Notes: a model not told the origin generated them from the letters alone. A stretch of 64,000 nt of DNA from Streptomyces cynarae (GCF_025642135.1 NZ_CP106793.1:8772001-8836000); one strand, 5' to 3'; positions 24,533 through 33,830 are shown, counted from the first letter of the stretch. Translations and numbers: made by a program.

Positions 24533-25207
24533 ATGGCGACTTTCCAGCGGGCGCGCAGTGAGGAGCAGCGCGAGATCCGGCAGCGGGCGATCCTCGACAC
24601 CGCGGCGGCGATGCTCGACGAGATGGCGGTCAGCGCGGTCAGCCTGAACGAGCTGAGCCGACGCGTGGGCCTGGCCAAGTCCAACGTGCTGCGGTACTTC
24701 GAGTCACGCGAGGCGGTCCTGCTGGAACTCCTGGACCACCACTGGCGGCAGTGGACGGCCCAGCTCCCCGCGCAGTTGGATGCCGCGATCGTCCCAGACG
24801 CTCCCGTGACCGAGCGCGGTCAGGCGTTCGCCGCCGTCCTGACCCGTTCCCTCACGCAGCACCGGGTGCTGTGCGACCTGCTCAGCGCCCAGGCCGGCGT
24901 CCTGGAACACAACGTCTCCGCCGACGTCGCCGCCCGCTACAAGCGCTCCGCCCTCGGCAACGTCGCCGTCCTGGCCGCCCTGGCCCGCCGCCACCTGCCC
25001 GAACTGGGCGACCACGCCGACCAGTTGTGCGCCCAGGCGATCATGGTGACCGGCGCGGTGTGGACCCACGCCCGGCCCTCCGCGGCCATGCTCGCCGCGT
25101 ACGAAGCGGACCCATCGCTCGCGGCCCTGCGCATGGACTTCACGGACACGCTGGAAGAGATGCTGGCCACCCTGATCGCGGGCACCCTGGCCCGGACCGA
25201 GGGCTGA
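24533..25207 (+). CDS. TetR-family repressor of the SDR gene
   Basis: This 224-residue protein opens MATFQRARSEEQREIRQRAI. The HTH is SLNELSRRVGLAKSNVLRYF then ESREAVLLELLDHHW, typical of the TetR subgroup that controls a divergent SDR gene. The ATG lies 13 bp after the third operator, which fits autorepression. The effector-binding part (residues 70-215) is all helical with no recognisable ligand motif. Confidence 0.88.
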   Translation: MATFQRARSEEQREIRQRAILDTAAAMLDEMAVSAVSLNELSRRVGLAKSNVLRYFESREAVLLELLDHHWRQWTAQLPAQLDAAIVPDAPVTERGQAFAAVLTRSLTQHRVLCDLLSAQAGVLEHNVSADVAARYKRSALGNVAVLAALARRHLPELGDHADQLCAQAIMVTGAVWTHARPSAAMLAAYEADPSLAALRMDFTDTLEEMLATLIAGTLARTEG

Positions 25208-26086
25208 CCATCCGGGTGGCCGTCCACATCTCCGGCAGCGACGGTCTGACCTCCGCCTCCCCGAATAGGAGCTGGCCGTCCAGCGCACTCTCGTTGAAGA
25301 CCTCGGCGGCACCTTCCACCAGGTCGTCGGCGGCGACGTTCCCGCCGCACTGCTGGACTTCGCACGCGGCGTGAACGCCACCCAGATCGTCCTCGGCGTG
25401 TCCCGCCGCAAGGGCTGGCAGTACGTTCTCGGCCCCGGCGTCGGCGCCGCGGTCCGTGCGACTCCGGGCCCGACCTCGACGTCCACCTCATCACGCACGA
25501 CGAGGCGGGCAAGGGCCGCGGCCTGCCAGTTGCCAGGGGCGCACGGCTTGGCCGATCCCGGATCGTGTGGGGCTGGTTCGTCGGCCTCGGCGGGCCCGCG
25601 CAGCTGACGTGGCCGCTGAGCAGCGTCTTCCCGGGCGTCGGACTGGCCAACGACATGCTGCTGTTCCTGACGATGACGGTGGCGGCGGCCCTGCTCGGCG
25701 GCCTCTTCCCCTCCCTGGCGTCCGCGGTGGCGGGCTCCCTACTGATCAACTGGTACTTCACACCGCCGGTCCACACCTGGACGATCGCGGATCCCAAGAA
25801 CATCGTCGCCATCGCGGTGTTCTTCGGGGTCGCCGTGTCCGTGGCGTCCGTAGTCGACCTGGCCGCCCGCTGCACCCACCAGGCAGCCCGGCTACGCGCC
25901 GAGTCGGAGATCCTCTCCTTCCTCGTCGGCAACGTCCTGCGCTGCGAGACCAGCCTCGAAGCCCTCCTGGAACGGGTCCGCGAGACCTTCGGCATGGAAT
26001 CGGTGGGACTGTTCGTGCTCAGCGTGCCGACGGCACCGGAGCGTCGGCCGGAACATCCTGAGCGCACGGCCGCGATCACCTTCTGA
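25208..26086 (+). pseudogene. kdpD: kdpD remnant (K+-responsive sensor kinase)
   Basis: Three frames in order give TIRVAVHISGSDGLTSASP, ELAVQRTLVEDLGGTFHQVV, NATQIVLGVSRRKGWQYVLG (the USP-like domain of KdpD) and SGPDLDVHLITHDEAGKG. They continue with the four-helix membrane domain (MTVAAALLGGLFPSLASAVA, SLLINWYFTPPVHTWTIADP) and the start of the GAF region. Frameshifts lie near 25270 and 25455. Both the N-terminal ATP-binding domain and the histidine-kinase domain are missing. It abuts the TetR stop, so a rearrangement brought it here. Confidence 0.72.
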
Positions 26087-26208
26087 GAGCCGAGACCCAC
26101 CAGGGCCTCAGGGCCTCGGGCGGCACCGTCTCGAACTCCTTCCGGACGTGCCGTGTGTCCAGCCGCAGCCCAGGGCGTTGTGGCGGTGCGCGGCCGTCAG
26201 CCCGGCCT

Positions 26209-26541
26209 TCAGCGGCGAAGGCGGCACCGCGAGGACGGGGCAGGCGGCGTGGGCGAGGCGTAGTAGTGGCTCACCCACGGCAACAGATCGCGGCGCAGAC
26301 GGCTGCGCCGTCCGGCGCCGACAAGGTCGTCCCAGTGATCGGTGATCTCCACCAGCGCCGGGCTACGGCCGCGCCACCCGCCCAGCCACGCCATTGCGGC
26401 GGCGGCGCCGCACCATAGCTTCGAGCTCTCGGCCATCTCCTCCACCGCGGAGAGCACCGTGCCGGCTCGGGGCGGGATGCGGGAGGCCGTCCGTTTGCTC
26501 AGCGTCCGGTCAGCGTCGCGCAGCCCCGCCATTAGCCTCAT
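26209..26541 (-). pseudogene. PAP2-like gene, N-terminal fragment with foreign tail
   Basis: MAGLRDADRTLSKRTASRIP, then LSAVEEMAESSKLWCGAAAA, is the start of actinomycete membrane phosphatase PAP2 proteins. After GGWRGR the sequence switches to VEITDHWDDLVGAGRRSRLR then LPWVSHYYAS, which I do not recognise, and the catalytic PAP2 motifs are absent. It is probably a junction of two gene remnants. Confidence 0.5.
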
Positions 26542-26643
26542 GAGGGGTAAGTATCCCGCAGGTCAACACCCTATAACCCAAGATCAACGGGCGCGAGTCA
26601 CACGCCGCCTGGAGCCCCGGCTCATAGCCACCACCTGAGGTCG

Positions 26644-26949
26644 CTATCGAAGATAGGCCGGAAGGCCGCTGATCCGCTCCCGGTCGCAGAGATCGGGAAC
26701 GAGCCGCTCGCCGCCGTACACCGCCCAGCCGCCGACGGGGAGGACCGCGGCGGACAGCCGCTCGGTGAAGCCCGCCGGATCGGCGGAGGCCAGCGGGTAC
26801 AGGCTCTGGTAGATCGTCGCGTTGATGTCGGGGCCGTGGTAGTTCTGCGGATCGAACTCGTGCCGCCCGTAGTGCGTCACACGGCTGACGATGTCGGCGG
26901 GAAGTCCCGAGGGCACCGAAGAACGCTGTCGACGGCCGAACAGAGCCAT
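26644..26949 (-). CDS. Small conserved-looking hypothetical protein
   Basis: The ATG at 26949 follows GGAGGGGGACC, an excellent ribosome binding site, giving 101 residues. MALFGRRQRSSVPSGLPADI is a basic amphipathic N-terminus. Then come VTHYGRHEFDPQNYHGPDIN and GGWAVYGGERLVPDL, a Gly/Tyr-rich core. There is no signal peptide or membrane helix. The family is not recognised. Confidence 0.6.
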   Translation of the reverse strand: MALFGRRQRSSVPSGLPADIVSRVTHYGRHEFDPQNYHGPDINATIYQSLYPLASADPAGFTERLSAAVLPVGGWAVYGGERLVPDLCDRERISGLPAYLR

Positions 26950-27319
26950 GGTCCCCCTCCACGCTCAACGCTGCCCAGCCCCGGCTGCGCACATGTGCCT
27001 TGAGCCTTGGCACACGAGTCTGCTCCTGAGGTCGTCCCCTTGCGACCGATAAGGGTCGATGGGGATTTATGGAACGTCGGCACTTGCTCCCGAGGACGAC
27101 GTCCGCTGAGCGACAAGCGAACAAAGCAGCGGCAGACGAGCAACGACGATCAGCGAGTGCCCTCAGCGGCGATGTACGTGACCTCTGTGCCAGGCCGCAG
27201 CGCCTGCTGGAGATAATGATCGGATAACCGGGCTGCGAGTGGGAAGGGCGGACGCCAGGCCTGTCCTCGTTGCAAGGACCCCATCTCACCCAGCCGGGGT
27301 CTCCCAGCGAGAACGAAGT
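26950..27319. other. Intergenic, no gene seen
   Basis: Upstream sequence of the 26644-26949 gene. A short minus-strand scrap LQQALRPGTEVTYIAAEGTR near 27165-27225 resembles a protein end, but nothing precedes it in frame. Confidence 0.35.
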
Positions 27320-27523
27320 ACTACGGCACGACCAGCGGCACTGTGAAGTGGTTCAACGCCGAGAAGGGCTTTGGTTTCATCGCCCTGGTCGTCACCGACC
27401 GCCGCAGGAAGCGCAAGAAGAAGGTGCTGCCGGCCGCCCAGCTCCCGGCGGCCGAGCCCGAGCGCCGAATCCCGCCGTCCACCACGGCCACGGCCGACGA
27501 GCAGCCCGGCGGGGCGAACTGAG
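27320..27523 (+). pseudogene. Cold-shock-protein start fused to a basic tail
   Basis: [17 protein letters not shown] is the RNP1-containing start of CspA-type proteins, as in the intact gene at 50556-50759. After Ile the frame changes to ALVVTDRRRKRKKKVLPAAQ and a Pro/Ala-rich end, with none of the remaining cold-shock beta strands. It looks like a recombination junction. A GTG at the TVKW codon could still initiate a short chimeric peptide. Confidence 0.5.
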
Positions 27524-27747
27524 AGATGCCTGACGGGGCGCACAACGGTGCGCCCCTACCAGGCTCCCGGTTCAAGGGAAGGATGATCACGGGACGACCC
27601 CGGCGCACCACCACCGGCACCAACAACAAGTTCGCCCGCCCGCCCGGCAACTCGCCGAGCTCAGGCCCGCCGACGCTACCCTTACCACGCTCAAGAAGCT
27701 CACCGGCCTGTCCGTCGCCACGCTCTCCCGGACCATGGATCCCACTA

Positions 27748-27796
27748 AGAGCACCTAACAGAAAGCCTGGTCGTAGCCATATCCCCTTCCTGGCTG
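27748..27796 (+). repeat. 49-bp direct repeat, left copy
   Basis: The repeat begins AGAGCACCTAACAGAAAGCC. The copy at 28764-28812 differs by one base (C to T). The pair brackets the DinB-like gene and the glutamine-synthetase fragment. The right copy runs straight into an IS5 fragment, so it is probably an IS-derived segment. Confidence 0.75.
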
Positions 27797-27930
27797 AGTC
27801 GGCAGTGCTGCGGGAGGCGCTCGGGCCCGAGCTGTACGAGGCCGTACTGGCCGTCCGCCGTGCGGAGGCGGAGCTGTTCGCGATGTTCACCGACGCGGAC
27901 GTCATCGAGGCCGTCCGCTGGCGGTATTGA
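27797..27930 (+). pseudogene. Glutamine-synthetase-like C-terminal fragment
   Basis: AVLREALGPELYEAVLAVRR, then AEAELFAMFTDADVIEAVRW and RY with a stop, matches the extreme C-terminus of the glutamine-synthetase-like proteins of actinomycetes. Everything before it is replaced by the 49-bp repeat. Confidence 0.5.
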
Positions 27931-27934
27931 CTGG

Positions 27935-28696
27935 CTACTCCTCGGGCTCCCAGGCGATCAGCTGCTCGAACACCTGCTGGTCGCCCTCGATCTTCAGGTC
28001 GCTCAGCGTGAGGCGGCCCCAGACGAAGAGGAGCAGCTGCTCGGCCGTGCCCGTGGCCGAAGCGGAGGCGGGCGCGGCGTCGTCCGTGAGGGGTGCGGGC
28101 CAGGCGCCGGTGCCGTCCAGCGCGAGGAGCCAGGAGCGGCCCTCGGTGGCGTGGTAGTGGATGGTGGCGGCCTCGTGCGGCCAGGCCGCCGGGGTGGAGT
28201 TGCAGGTGTCGAGAAACTCGGCCACGCCGTCGATCGCGACGTCCGCCGGCATCGGCTGCACGGCGCCTGCGGCGAGCTGGGCGTCGTAGGTGTGCACCAG
28301 CACCTCGTGCACCCGGCGCCGGGCAACGCCCCAGGCACTCGCCGGCGACACGCCGGCGCCCCACCACACCCAGCACTCGCGCTCCGGGCCAGCCTCGCGC
28401 AGCGCACTCAGCAGCAGCTCGTTCGACTCGGCGTACCAGGCCAGCAGCGCCTCGAGCTCGCGCGGCGCCTCCGCGGCATCCTTGGCCGGCGGAGCCTCGG
28501 CCGGGCCCGCGGCAACGATCGCGGCCCACCAGCGCTGGCCCGTACCCAGGTGCTGCACCAGATCGAACAACGTCCACTCGGGGCAGGACGGCACCGGCGC
28601 GTCAAGGCTGGGCGCGGCGGCAACCGCGCTCCGGAACGCGGCCGACCGCTCGTCGATCAGTTGCAGCAGAGCGGAATACTCAAGACTCTCTGTCAC
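27935..28696 (-). CDS. Maleylpyruvate-isomerase-type (mycothiol/DinB-like) protein
   Basis: This 253-residue protein matches the actinobacterial MDMPI/DinB fold. It has an N-terminal helix bundle with AAPSLDAPVPSCPEWTLFDL then VQHLGTGQRWWA (the conserved C-P-x-W-x-x-x-D-L-x-x-H-L metal-helix pattern), a central RRRVHEVLVHTYDAQLA supplying the second metal His cluster, and a beta-rich C-terminal SCP2-like domain (residues 160-250). Family members use mycothiol or bind a metal for isomerisation or transferase chemistry. The exact reaction is unknown. It is flanked by the two 49-bp repeats. Confidence 0.82.
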   Translation of the reverse strand: MTESLEYSALLQLIDERSAAFRSAVAAAPSLDAPVPSCPEWTLFDLVQHLGTGQRWWAAIVAAGPAEAPPAKDAAEAPRELEALLAWYAESNELLLSALREAGPERECWVWWGAGVSPASAWGVARRRVHEVLVHTYDAQLAAGAVQPMPADVAIDGVAEFLDTCNSTPAAWPHEAATIHYHATEGRSWLLALDGTGAWPAPLTDDAAPASASATGTAEQLLLFVWGRLTLSDLKIEGDQQVFEQLIAWEPEE

Positions 28697-28763
28697 ATCG
28701 CTTACCTATCACCCCAGCTCAGCCGACCGCACCTTATTTTCCAGGCCGTCAGCTGCGGGAGTT

Positions 28764-28812
28764 AGAGCACCTAATAGAAAGCCTGGTCGTAGCCATATCC
28801 CCTTCCTGGCTG
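28764..28812 (+). repeat. 49-bp direct repeat, right copy
   Basis: The repeat begins AGAGCACCTAATAGAAAGCC and directly precedes an IS5-type transposase fragment. Confidence 0.75.
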
Positions 28813-29038
28813 GCTCGTGGGGACCAGGGGCTTCGTCGTGCTGCCTCGCCGTTTGAAAGTCGAGCGGTCGATCGGCTGGATCATGAACGCCCGCCGCAAC
28901 GTGAGGGACTACGAGCGGCTTCCCTAACACGCCGAGGCACACCTGAACTGGGCGTTCAGCACTCTCATGACCCGGCGTCTGACCCGCATCGGCCCCCGCA
29001 CCGACAGCTGGACGAAGAAGGCCGGGCCCCCCGCTTGA
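28813..29038 (+). pseudogene. IS5-family transposase, C-terminal fragment
   Basis: TRGFVVLPRRLKVERSIGWI, then MNARRNVRDYERLP, an internal stop and HLNWAFSTLMTRRLTR are the E-motif end of an IS5-group transposase. The copy is degraded. Confidence 0.65.
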
Positions 29039-29100
29039 GCGCGACGGGGAGCACCGACTTCCGGACTTCGTGAGCAGCGCCGAAACGGCCGTCTCCGTGA

Positions 29101-29335
29101 CTACACCCGCTTCGCCCCCGAACCCTGCGGCAACGAGCCCTCCGCCTTGTCATGGGGAGAACCGATACGGTCCATCTGCCTCCAGGCCGGGAAGATCACC
29201 GGGCACAGCGTGGCAAGCAGATACACACCGCCAACCGCCAGCAGCGAGAAGGGCGGTCCGGCCGAATCCACGAGGAAGCCCGCGGCCGGTCCGCCCAGCG
29301 GAGTGACCAGCTGCAGCGAGGCCGTTGTCGCGCGG
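29101..29335 (-). pseudogene. MFS transporter, C-terminal fragment
   Basis: The minus-strand frame TASLQLVTPLGGPAAGFLVD, then SLLAVGGVYLLATLCPVIFP and a polar end GSLPQGSGAKRV, is the last two helices of a major-facilitator exporter. Upstream the sequence switches to transposase-like code. Confidence 0.55.
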
Positions 29336-29404
29336 ACGTGTCTGGCACCGCTTCACGAGCCGCCTACGGCCCTCGACGCTCAGGGACGCATTCGCGTGGG
29401 GCAC
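29336..29404 (-). pseudogene. IS481-like transposase start, tiny fragment
   Basis: PHANASLSVEGRRRLVKRCQ resembles the first 20 residues of IS481 transposases (S-H-A-N-A-x-L-x-x-x-G-R-x-x-L). Too short for certainty. Confidence 0.35.
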
Positions 29405-29475
29405 TCGTGGTCCTCTCGAAGTCAGACGACGGCAGGCGCGAAACCTATCGTGCGCGCCTGCCGCATTGCGGCCTT

Positions 29476-29841
29476 TCAGTCCTGCGGTGCGACGCGGATA
29501 CGGTTCCCGTCAGGATCGGCTGCGAGGAAGGTCAGCCCGAACCCCGCATCATGAGGCTCGCGCAGGATCGTGACCCCGTTGGACTTCCACTGCTCAAAGG
29601 TCGCGTTGAGCTCGGCGGGTCCACCGTCGATGGCCAGGCAAACCTCACTGGTGCGCGGGACGTCCGGTGACAGATCCTCGAACTGGCCAGACCACAGACC
29701 GAGGTCAGCGCCTGGCCCGAGGTCGAAGGTGATGTATCCCGGAGTCTCGAACGAGGGGCTCATGCCGAGGAGGTCGCCGTAGAAGCGAGCTGCGGCGGGA
29801 GCGTCGTTCACGTAGACGATGGACACGACGGATGCGGTCAT
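29476..29841 (-). CDS. VOC-family (glyoxalase/bleomycin-resistance fold) protein
   Basis: This 121-residue protein has paired beta-alpha-beta-beta-beta modules: VSIVYVNDAPAAARFYGDLL with LGMSPSFETPGYITFDLG, then EVCLAIDGGPAELNATFEQW with HDAGFGLTFLAADPDGNRIR. The DPDGN turn near the end is diagnostic. The normal metal-ligand positions are only partly His/Glu, so substrate and activity are open. It is divergent from a WYL-domain regulator with 92 bp between, and is likely its target. Confidence 0.85.
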   Translation of the reverse strand: MTASVVSIVYVNDAPAAARFYGDLLGMSPSFETPGYITFDLGPGADLGLWSGQFEDLSPDVPRTSEVCLAIDGGPAELNATFEQWKSNGVTILREPHDAGFGLTFLAADPDGNRIRVAPQD

Positions 29842-29933
29842 GGTTGTTCCTTCTCACAGGTCGTAGGTACGCATCCACGAGCCTGACCGGGATATGCGCC
29901 GCATCGTGTCGCAATTCCTGAAAAAATTGGTGT

Positions 29934-30899
29934 GTGACCCCAGACCGCTTCTTCACCCTGATGCTGCTCCTCAAATCGAGGGATGCCGTGACCACACAGG
30001 AACTCGCCTCAGCGCTCGGGGTGTCCCTTCGAACCATCACCCGAGATCTGAACTGGCTCCGCGACGCCGGTCTGCCGGTGACCGCACACCGGGGCCGCGT
30101 CGGAGGCGTGACCATGCTGCCCGGATCCGGACTCGACCTCACGCGACTCACACCGGGCGAGCGTGATCATCTGTCGCTCACTGGGCTGGATGAGAAGCAA
30201 CGTGCGGAGCTCAACGCATCGGTCGAAAGCCGGCGCGCGCTCTCCAAGATCGCCGCTACGCAGCCACGTCGAGTTCATGAGCTCCTGCCGCTCACGGACG
30301 TAGTGCACGTGGACAGCCGTCCCTGGCGTCAGGCACGAGCTTCCGGCACGACTCCGGCTTCGCTGATCGGCGCCGTGCGGCGAGGTCGCCGGCTACGGAT
30401 CGAGTACGACAGCCCACGCGAGTCGTGCCCACGTGACCTGGTTGTGGATCCCTACGGGCTGTTCGCCAAGGCCGGCATCTGGTACCTCGTCGCCGACCGT
30501 GCCCGAGTGCCACGGATGTACCGACTCGAACGCATAACGACGTGGAAGGAAGGCGACCAGCCACGACGGATCCGCGAGAACCAGACTCTGGCCACCGTCG
30601 CTGCAGCGCTCATTGATCAGTGGGAACACAACCACGCGATAGAGGTCAGCGCCACCATCGACCAGACCCAGATCGAGCGAGCGCAACGGATCTTTGGCCA
30701 ACGACTCCTCCGGGACGACCATGAAGAATCCGCCACCGGCCACAAGGTAACGATCCGCTTCCTGCATCTGGAGGACGTGCGAGCACTACTGCCGTTCGGG
30801 AGCGCCATCACTGTGCACGGCCCCACCGAAGCCAGGGCTCACCTCCGCGACCTCGCCGCCGATCTTGCCCACCACTATGCGCCGTCACCAACGTCCTGA
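29934..30899 (+). CDS. WYL-domain transcriptional regulator (YafY-like)
   Basis: The GTG start gives 321 residues. It has an N-terminal HTH_11 winged helix, RFFTLMLLLKSRDAVTTQEL, ASALGVSLRTITRDLNWLRD. The WYL domain at about 140-225 carries GLFAKAGIWYLVADRARVPR then MYRLERI, with the W-Y-L triad intact, and a WCX-type C-terminal domain ends the protein. WYL proteins sense nucleotides or DNA-damage-related ligands and often control a neighbouring gene. Here that is the divergent VOC gene. Confidence 0.88.
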   Translation: MTPDRFFTLMLLLKSRDAVTTQELASALGVSLRTITRDLNWLRDAGLPVTAHRGRVGGVTMLPGSGLDLTRLTPGERDHLSLTGLDEKQRAELNASVESRRALSKIAATQPRRVHELLPLTDVVHVDSRPWRQARASGTTPASLIGAVRRGRRLRIEYDSPRESCPRDLVVDPYGLFAKAGIWYLVADRARVPRMYRLERITTWKEGDQPRRIRENQTLATVAAALIDQWEHNHAIEVSATIDQTQIERAQRIFGQRLLRDDHEESATGHKVTIRFLHLEDVRALLPFGSAITVHGPTEARAHLRDLAADLAHHYAPSPTS

Positions 30900-30961
30900 C
30901 CCGCAACAGCTAGGGCCTGTCTCAAAGTCCGGCTCATTTGATCTTGTGGCAAGATCGCGGG

Positions 30962-31372
30962 ATGCTACGACTAACCGACTTCATCATCGATTGCCCGGAC
31001 ACGATGAAGCTGGCAGCCTTCTACTCCGAGGTGATGGGGCTCCCGGTCAAGGAGGGCAGTAACGAGAACTGGGCCGGTATCCAGTTCGGCGAGGTCGAAC
31101 TGGCCTTCATCCAGGTTGAGGACTACCGCGCCCCGCAGTGGCCCGACAGCGAGCACCCCAAGCAGTTCCACCTCGACTTCGAAGTCGACGACATCGAGGC
31201 CGAACAGCGCCGCGTCCTGGCCCTCGGCGCGACCCTGCAGCGGGACTGCACCGGCCCCGACGGCTACGGCTTCCGCGTCTACGCCGACCCCATCGGCCAC
31301 CCCTTCTGCCTCTGCCGCAACAAGGGTGTCATCTGGACCGATCAGGGCCTCATCTGGCCCAATCGCGACTAG
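30962..31372 (+). CDS. VOC-family protein, stop codon abutting an IS
   Basis: I start at ATG 30962 (MLRLTDFIIDCPDTMKLAAF), giving 136 residues. The fold signatures are AFYSEVMGLPVKEGSNENWA, HPKQFHLDFEVDDIEAEQRR and YGFRVYADPIGHPFCLCR (the DPxGHPFCL end typical of glyoxalase-like actinomycete proteins). The TAG stop falls in the CTAG immediately bordering the IS at 31373. It may therefore be a stop produced by insertion, with a few residues lost. Confidence 0.8.
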   Translation: MLRLTDFIIDCPDTMKLAAFYSEVMGLPVKEGSNENWAGIQFGEVELAFIQVEDYRAPQWPDSEHPKQFHLDFEVDDIEAEQRRVLALGATLQRDCTGPDGYGFRVYADPIGHPFCLCRNKGVIWTDQGLIWPNRD

Positions 31373-32329
31373 GGCGTGTTTCGGAGTGAGCTGAACGGCG
31401 GCGTGTCCTGATCAGGAGGGAGCGAGGTCTTCGGTAAGGGCTCATCGACCAAGAAGAACCAGACACCGGAGACCTCGTGGCGCCTGGAGCCGGTCTTACC
31501 TGCTCCCAGGCGGCCGGGTCGGCCCTCGACGTGGACCACGCGGCAGCTCATCGACGGCATCCGATGGCGGTTGCGGGTCGGCGCGCGGTTGCGAGACGTG
31601 CCTGCGTGCCACGGCTCCTGGCAGGCGGTCTACGCGCTGTTCCGGCGCTGGCAGCGCGACGGAGTCTGGACGTGCATCCTGGCCGCGTTGCAGGCCAGGG
31701 CCGATGCGGCGGGGCTGGTCGACTGGCAGGTGAGTGTGGATTCCACCATCATGCGCGCGCTTCAGCACGCCGCCGGCGCCCGTCGGCAGCCGGATGCCCA
31801 GCGCGAGCCGCCCGGCGGAAGCACACCGGGCCGGGTGATCACGCGCTGGGCCGCTCCCGCGGCGGGCTGTCGACCGAGCTGAACCTGGCCTGCGAGCACG
31901 GGCAAAGCCCCTTGTCGCTGGTCCTGAGCGCCGGGCAGGCTGGGGATGCCCCGTATTTCGAGGCGGTGATGGCCGGTATTCGCCTCGCCCGGCTGGATGG
32001 TGGCCGACCGCGGACCTGGCCGCAGCGGGTTCGCGCCGACAAGGCGTATTCCTCCCGCGCTATCTGCGCCCACCTGCGGCGGCGCCAGATCGCCTGCACC
32101 ATTCCCGAGCCTGCTGACCAGGCCGGTCACCGGCGCAGGCGCGGCAGCCGTGGCGGCCGCCCGCCTTCGACCCGATCGACGAGCGCGGCCGGCATGCCGT
32201 GGAGTGCGGCATCAACCGCCTCAAACGCCACCGGTGGCAGCCACCCGGTTCGACAAGCTTGCCGTCCGCTACCTGGCCACCGTCCACAGCACCGCCATCA
32301 ACGAATGGCTTCACCTACTTCGAAACGGT
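31373..32329 (+). mobile_element. IS5 (IS427-like) element, near-complete, with CTAG flanks
   Basis: The left end GGGCGTGTTTCGGAGT and the right end (reverse complement ACCGTTTCGAAGT) form imperfect inverted repeats. CTAG occurs directly outside both ends (31369-31372 and 32330-32333), consistent with a target duplication. The insertion separates the VOC gene from an IS1380 remnant, whose matching half is absent, so a deletion also occurred. Confidence 0.65.
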
Positions 32330-32333
32330 CTAG
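31480..32333 (+). pseudogene. IS5-family transposase with frameshifts
   Basis: SWRLEPVLPAPRRPGRPSTW, TRQLIDGIRWRLRVGARLRD, VYALFRRWQRDGVW and VSVDSTIMRALQHAAGA (first catalytic Asp) run in one frame. HALGRSRGGLSTELNLACEH, VRADKAYSSRAICAHLRRRQ and HAVECGINRLKRHRW lie in others. Almost the whole transposase is recognisable, but at least two frameshifts inactivate it. Confidence 0.75.
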
Positions 32334-32900
32334 CTGCCCAGCGGGTGGAAGCCAAAGGTGCCCTTGAGCGTGGCCGCGGCCCCTTCTTTGCTGGACGCGC
32401 TCGTGATGACCGTGGCGTCCAGGTCGACGACGATCCAGCCGTCAGCCTCCGTCTGGCGACTGTGAGCCACGGGTAGCCGCCGGGCCGCAGGCGGAGCAGC
32501 ATCCACACGTGCCGACGCACCCGCCGCCGAACCTTCGCGATCCGCGTCAGGGTTTTGTCGTCCAGTTCGGCCAGCAGGCGGCGCATCGTCGAGTCCGATG
32601 CCGCCGGGCCAACAAGCCCTGGCGGTGAACCTGAAGCTGCTCGGCCTCCATCAGGCTCCGAGCCCCGAGCACCATCGCGACGGCGAGCTGGGCGAGCACC
32701 CCGGCCCGCTCCCGCCACCCGGCGCTCGTACTGGGGGAACCACCCCGGCGAGCCCTCGCGTCAGCCCCATCGGGTCCGCCAGCCGACGCAGCAGGACTGC
32801 CACTGCATGCCCGACCAGCCGCTTTCCGTCGGCCGCCACGGACAGCCCACGATCTCACCCCGTACGCTGGCTCACCAGAAAGGTGTCCTGACTCCTGCAC
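32334..32900 (-). pseudogene. IS1380-family transposase, N-terminal part
   Basis: The minus-strand pieces DSTMRRLLAELDDKTLTRIA, ADGWIVVDLDATVITSASSK (the first catalytic Asp, D-L-D-A-T) and EGAAATLKGTFGFHPLG are in order. The copy is cut exactly at the right end of the IS5 element. Confidence 0.7.
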
Positions 32901-32998
32901 CGGATACGACCTAGACACTCGCATCTGCTGTCGGGGCGTCAGCTCGCCCAATTTCGCTGAATAACCGGGGTTAAGAACGCCCGGCAGTAGGCGTCACT

Positions 32999-33830
32999 TC
33001 AGGCGCTTGGTCGTGGGGCGGTCGTCCCAGCGGTAGAGCGGGGTCGCGCGGCGTCAGCATACGCACGTGACGATCGCGGCGGATAGGTGGAGGTAGAAGT
33101 CCACGACGCGGCTGCGTTTCTCGGTGCAGCGCCCCAGCTTGCCGAACCGTTCACCACGCGTGACCGCGTTCGCCATCCAGCGCTTGCCGGCCTGGATCGG
33201 GGCGGTGAGACCCTTGCGGGCAATCTCGCCGGTGAAGCCAAGCTCAGCCAGGGCGGAACGTGTCTTGTCACTGTCGTAGCCCGGTGCAGATTCGCGTTGA
33301 CCGGCCGAGGCAGCTCACCGACCTGCTCCTTTGCGGCTTGCAGGGTGGGCACGAGGAGCGGAGAGTCGTGGCGGTTGGCTCCGGCCACCACGATGCCGAG
33401 CGGGACACCGCGCGCCTCGGTGGCCACCGAGCGCTTCAGTCCCTTCTTGTCCCGGGTCACCGGCGAGCGCCCGGCGGCCTCCCCACCGCAGAGGCCTTGG
33501 TAATGCAGCCGTCCACGGACAGTTCGCCCAGCTCCAGGCCGATCACGCGGTCGTGGGTTTCCAGGGCGAGCGCGTGGATCTTTTGGGCAATGTCCAGTTG
33601 GGCACCAGTAGTTGACGTGGCGTCGGATGGTGTGGTCCGAGCTGCTGGGGCTGGCGATCCGTTCATAGCCGGACCCGTGCACCAGCGCGGCAATCACGTG
33701 CTCGAAGACGGTCCGCTCGGGGACGCGCGGGTTGTGACAGCTCAGCGGGTGGGTGTCGACGTGCTCGGGCAGTAGCGCCGCGAACGGGTCCTACAGGGGT
33801 TCGAACAGGCCGGCCGGCAGGACGGGGCAC
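32999..33830 (-). pseudogene. IS5-family transposase, frameshifted
   Basis: HPLSCHNPRVPERTVFEHVI, IAALVHGSGYERIASPSSSD, LELGELSVDGCITKA (first Asp, VDG) and KKGLKRSVATEARGVPLGIV, then VAGANRHDSPLLVPTLQ, run from 33830 down to 33000 in changing frames. A C-terminal YLHLSAAIVTC precedes the end. It is a decayed full-length copy. Confidence 0.7.
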
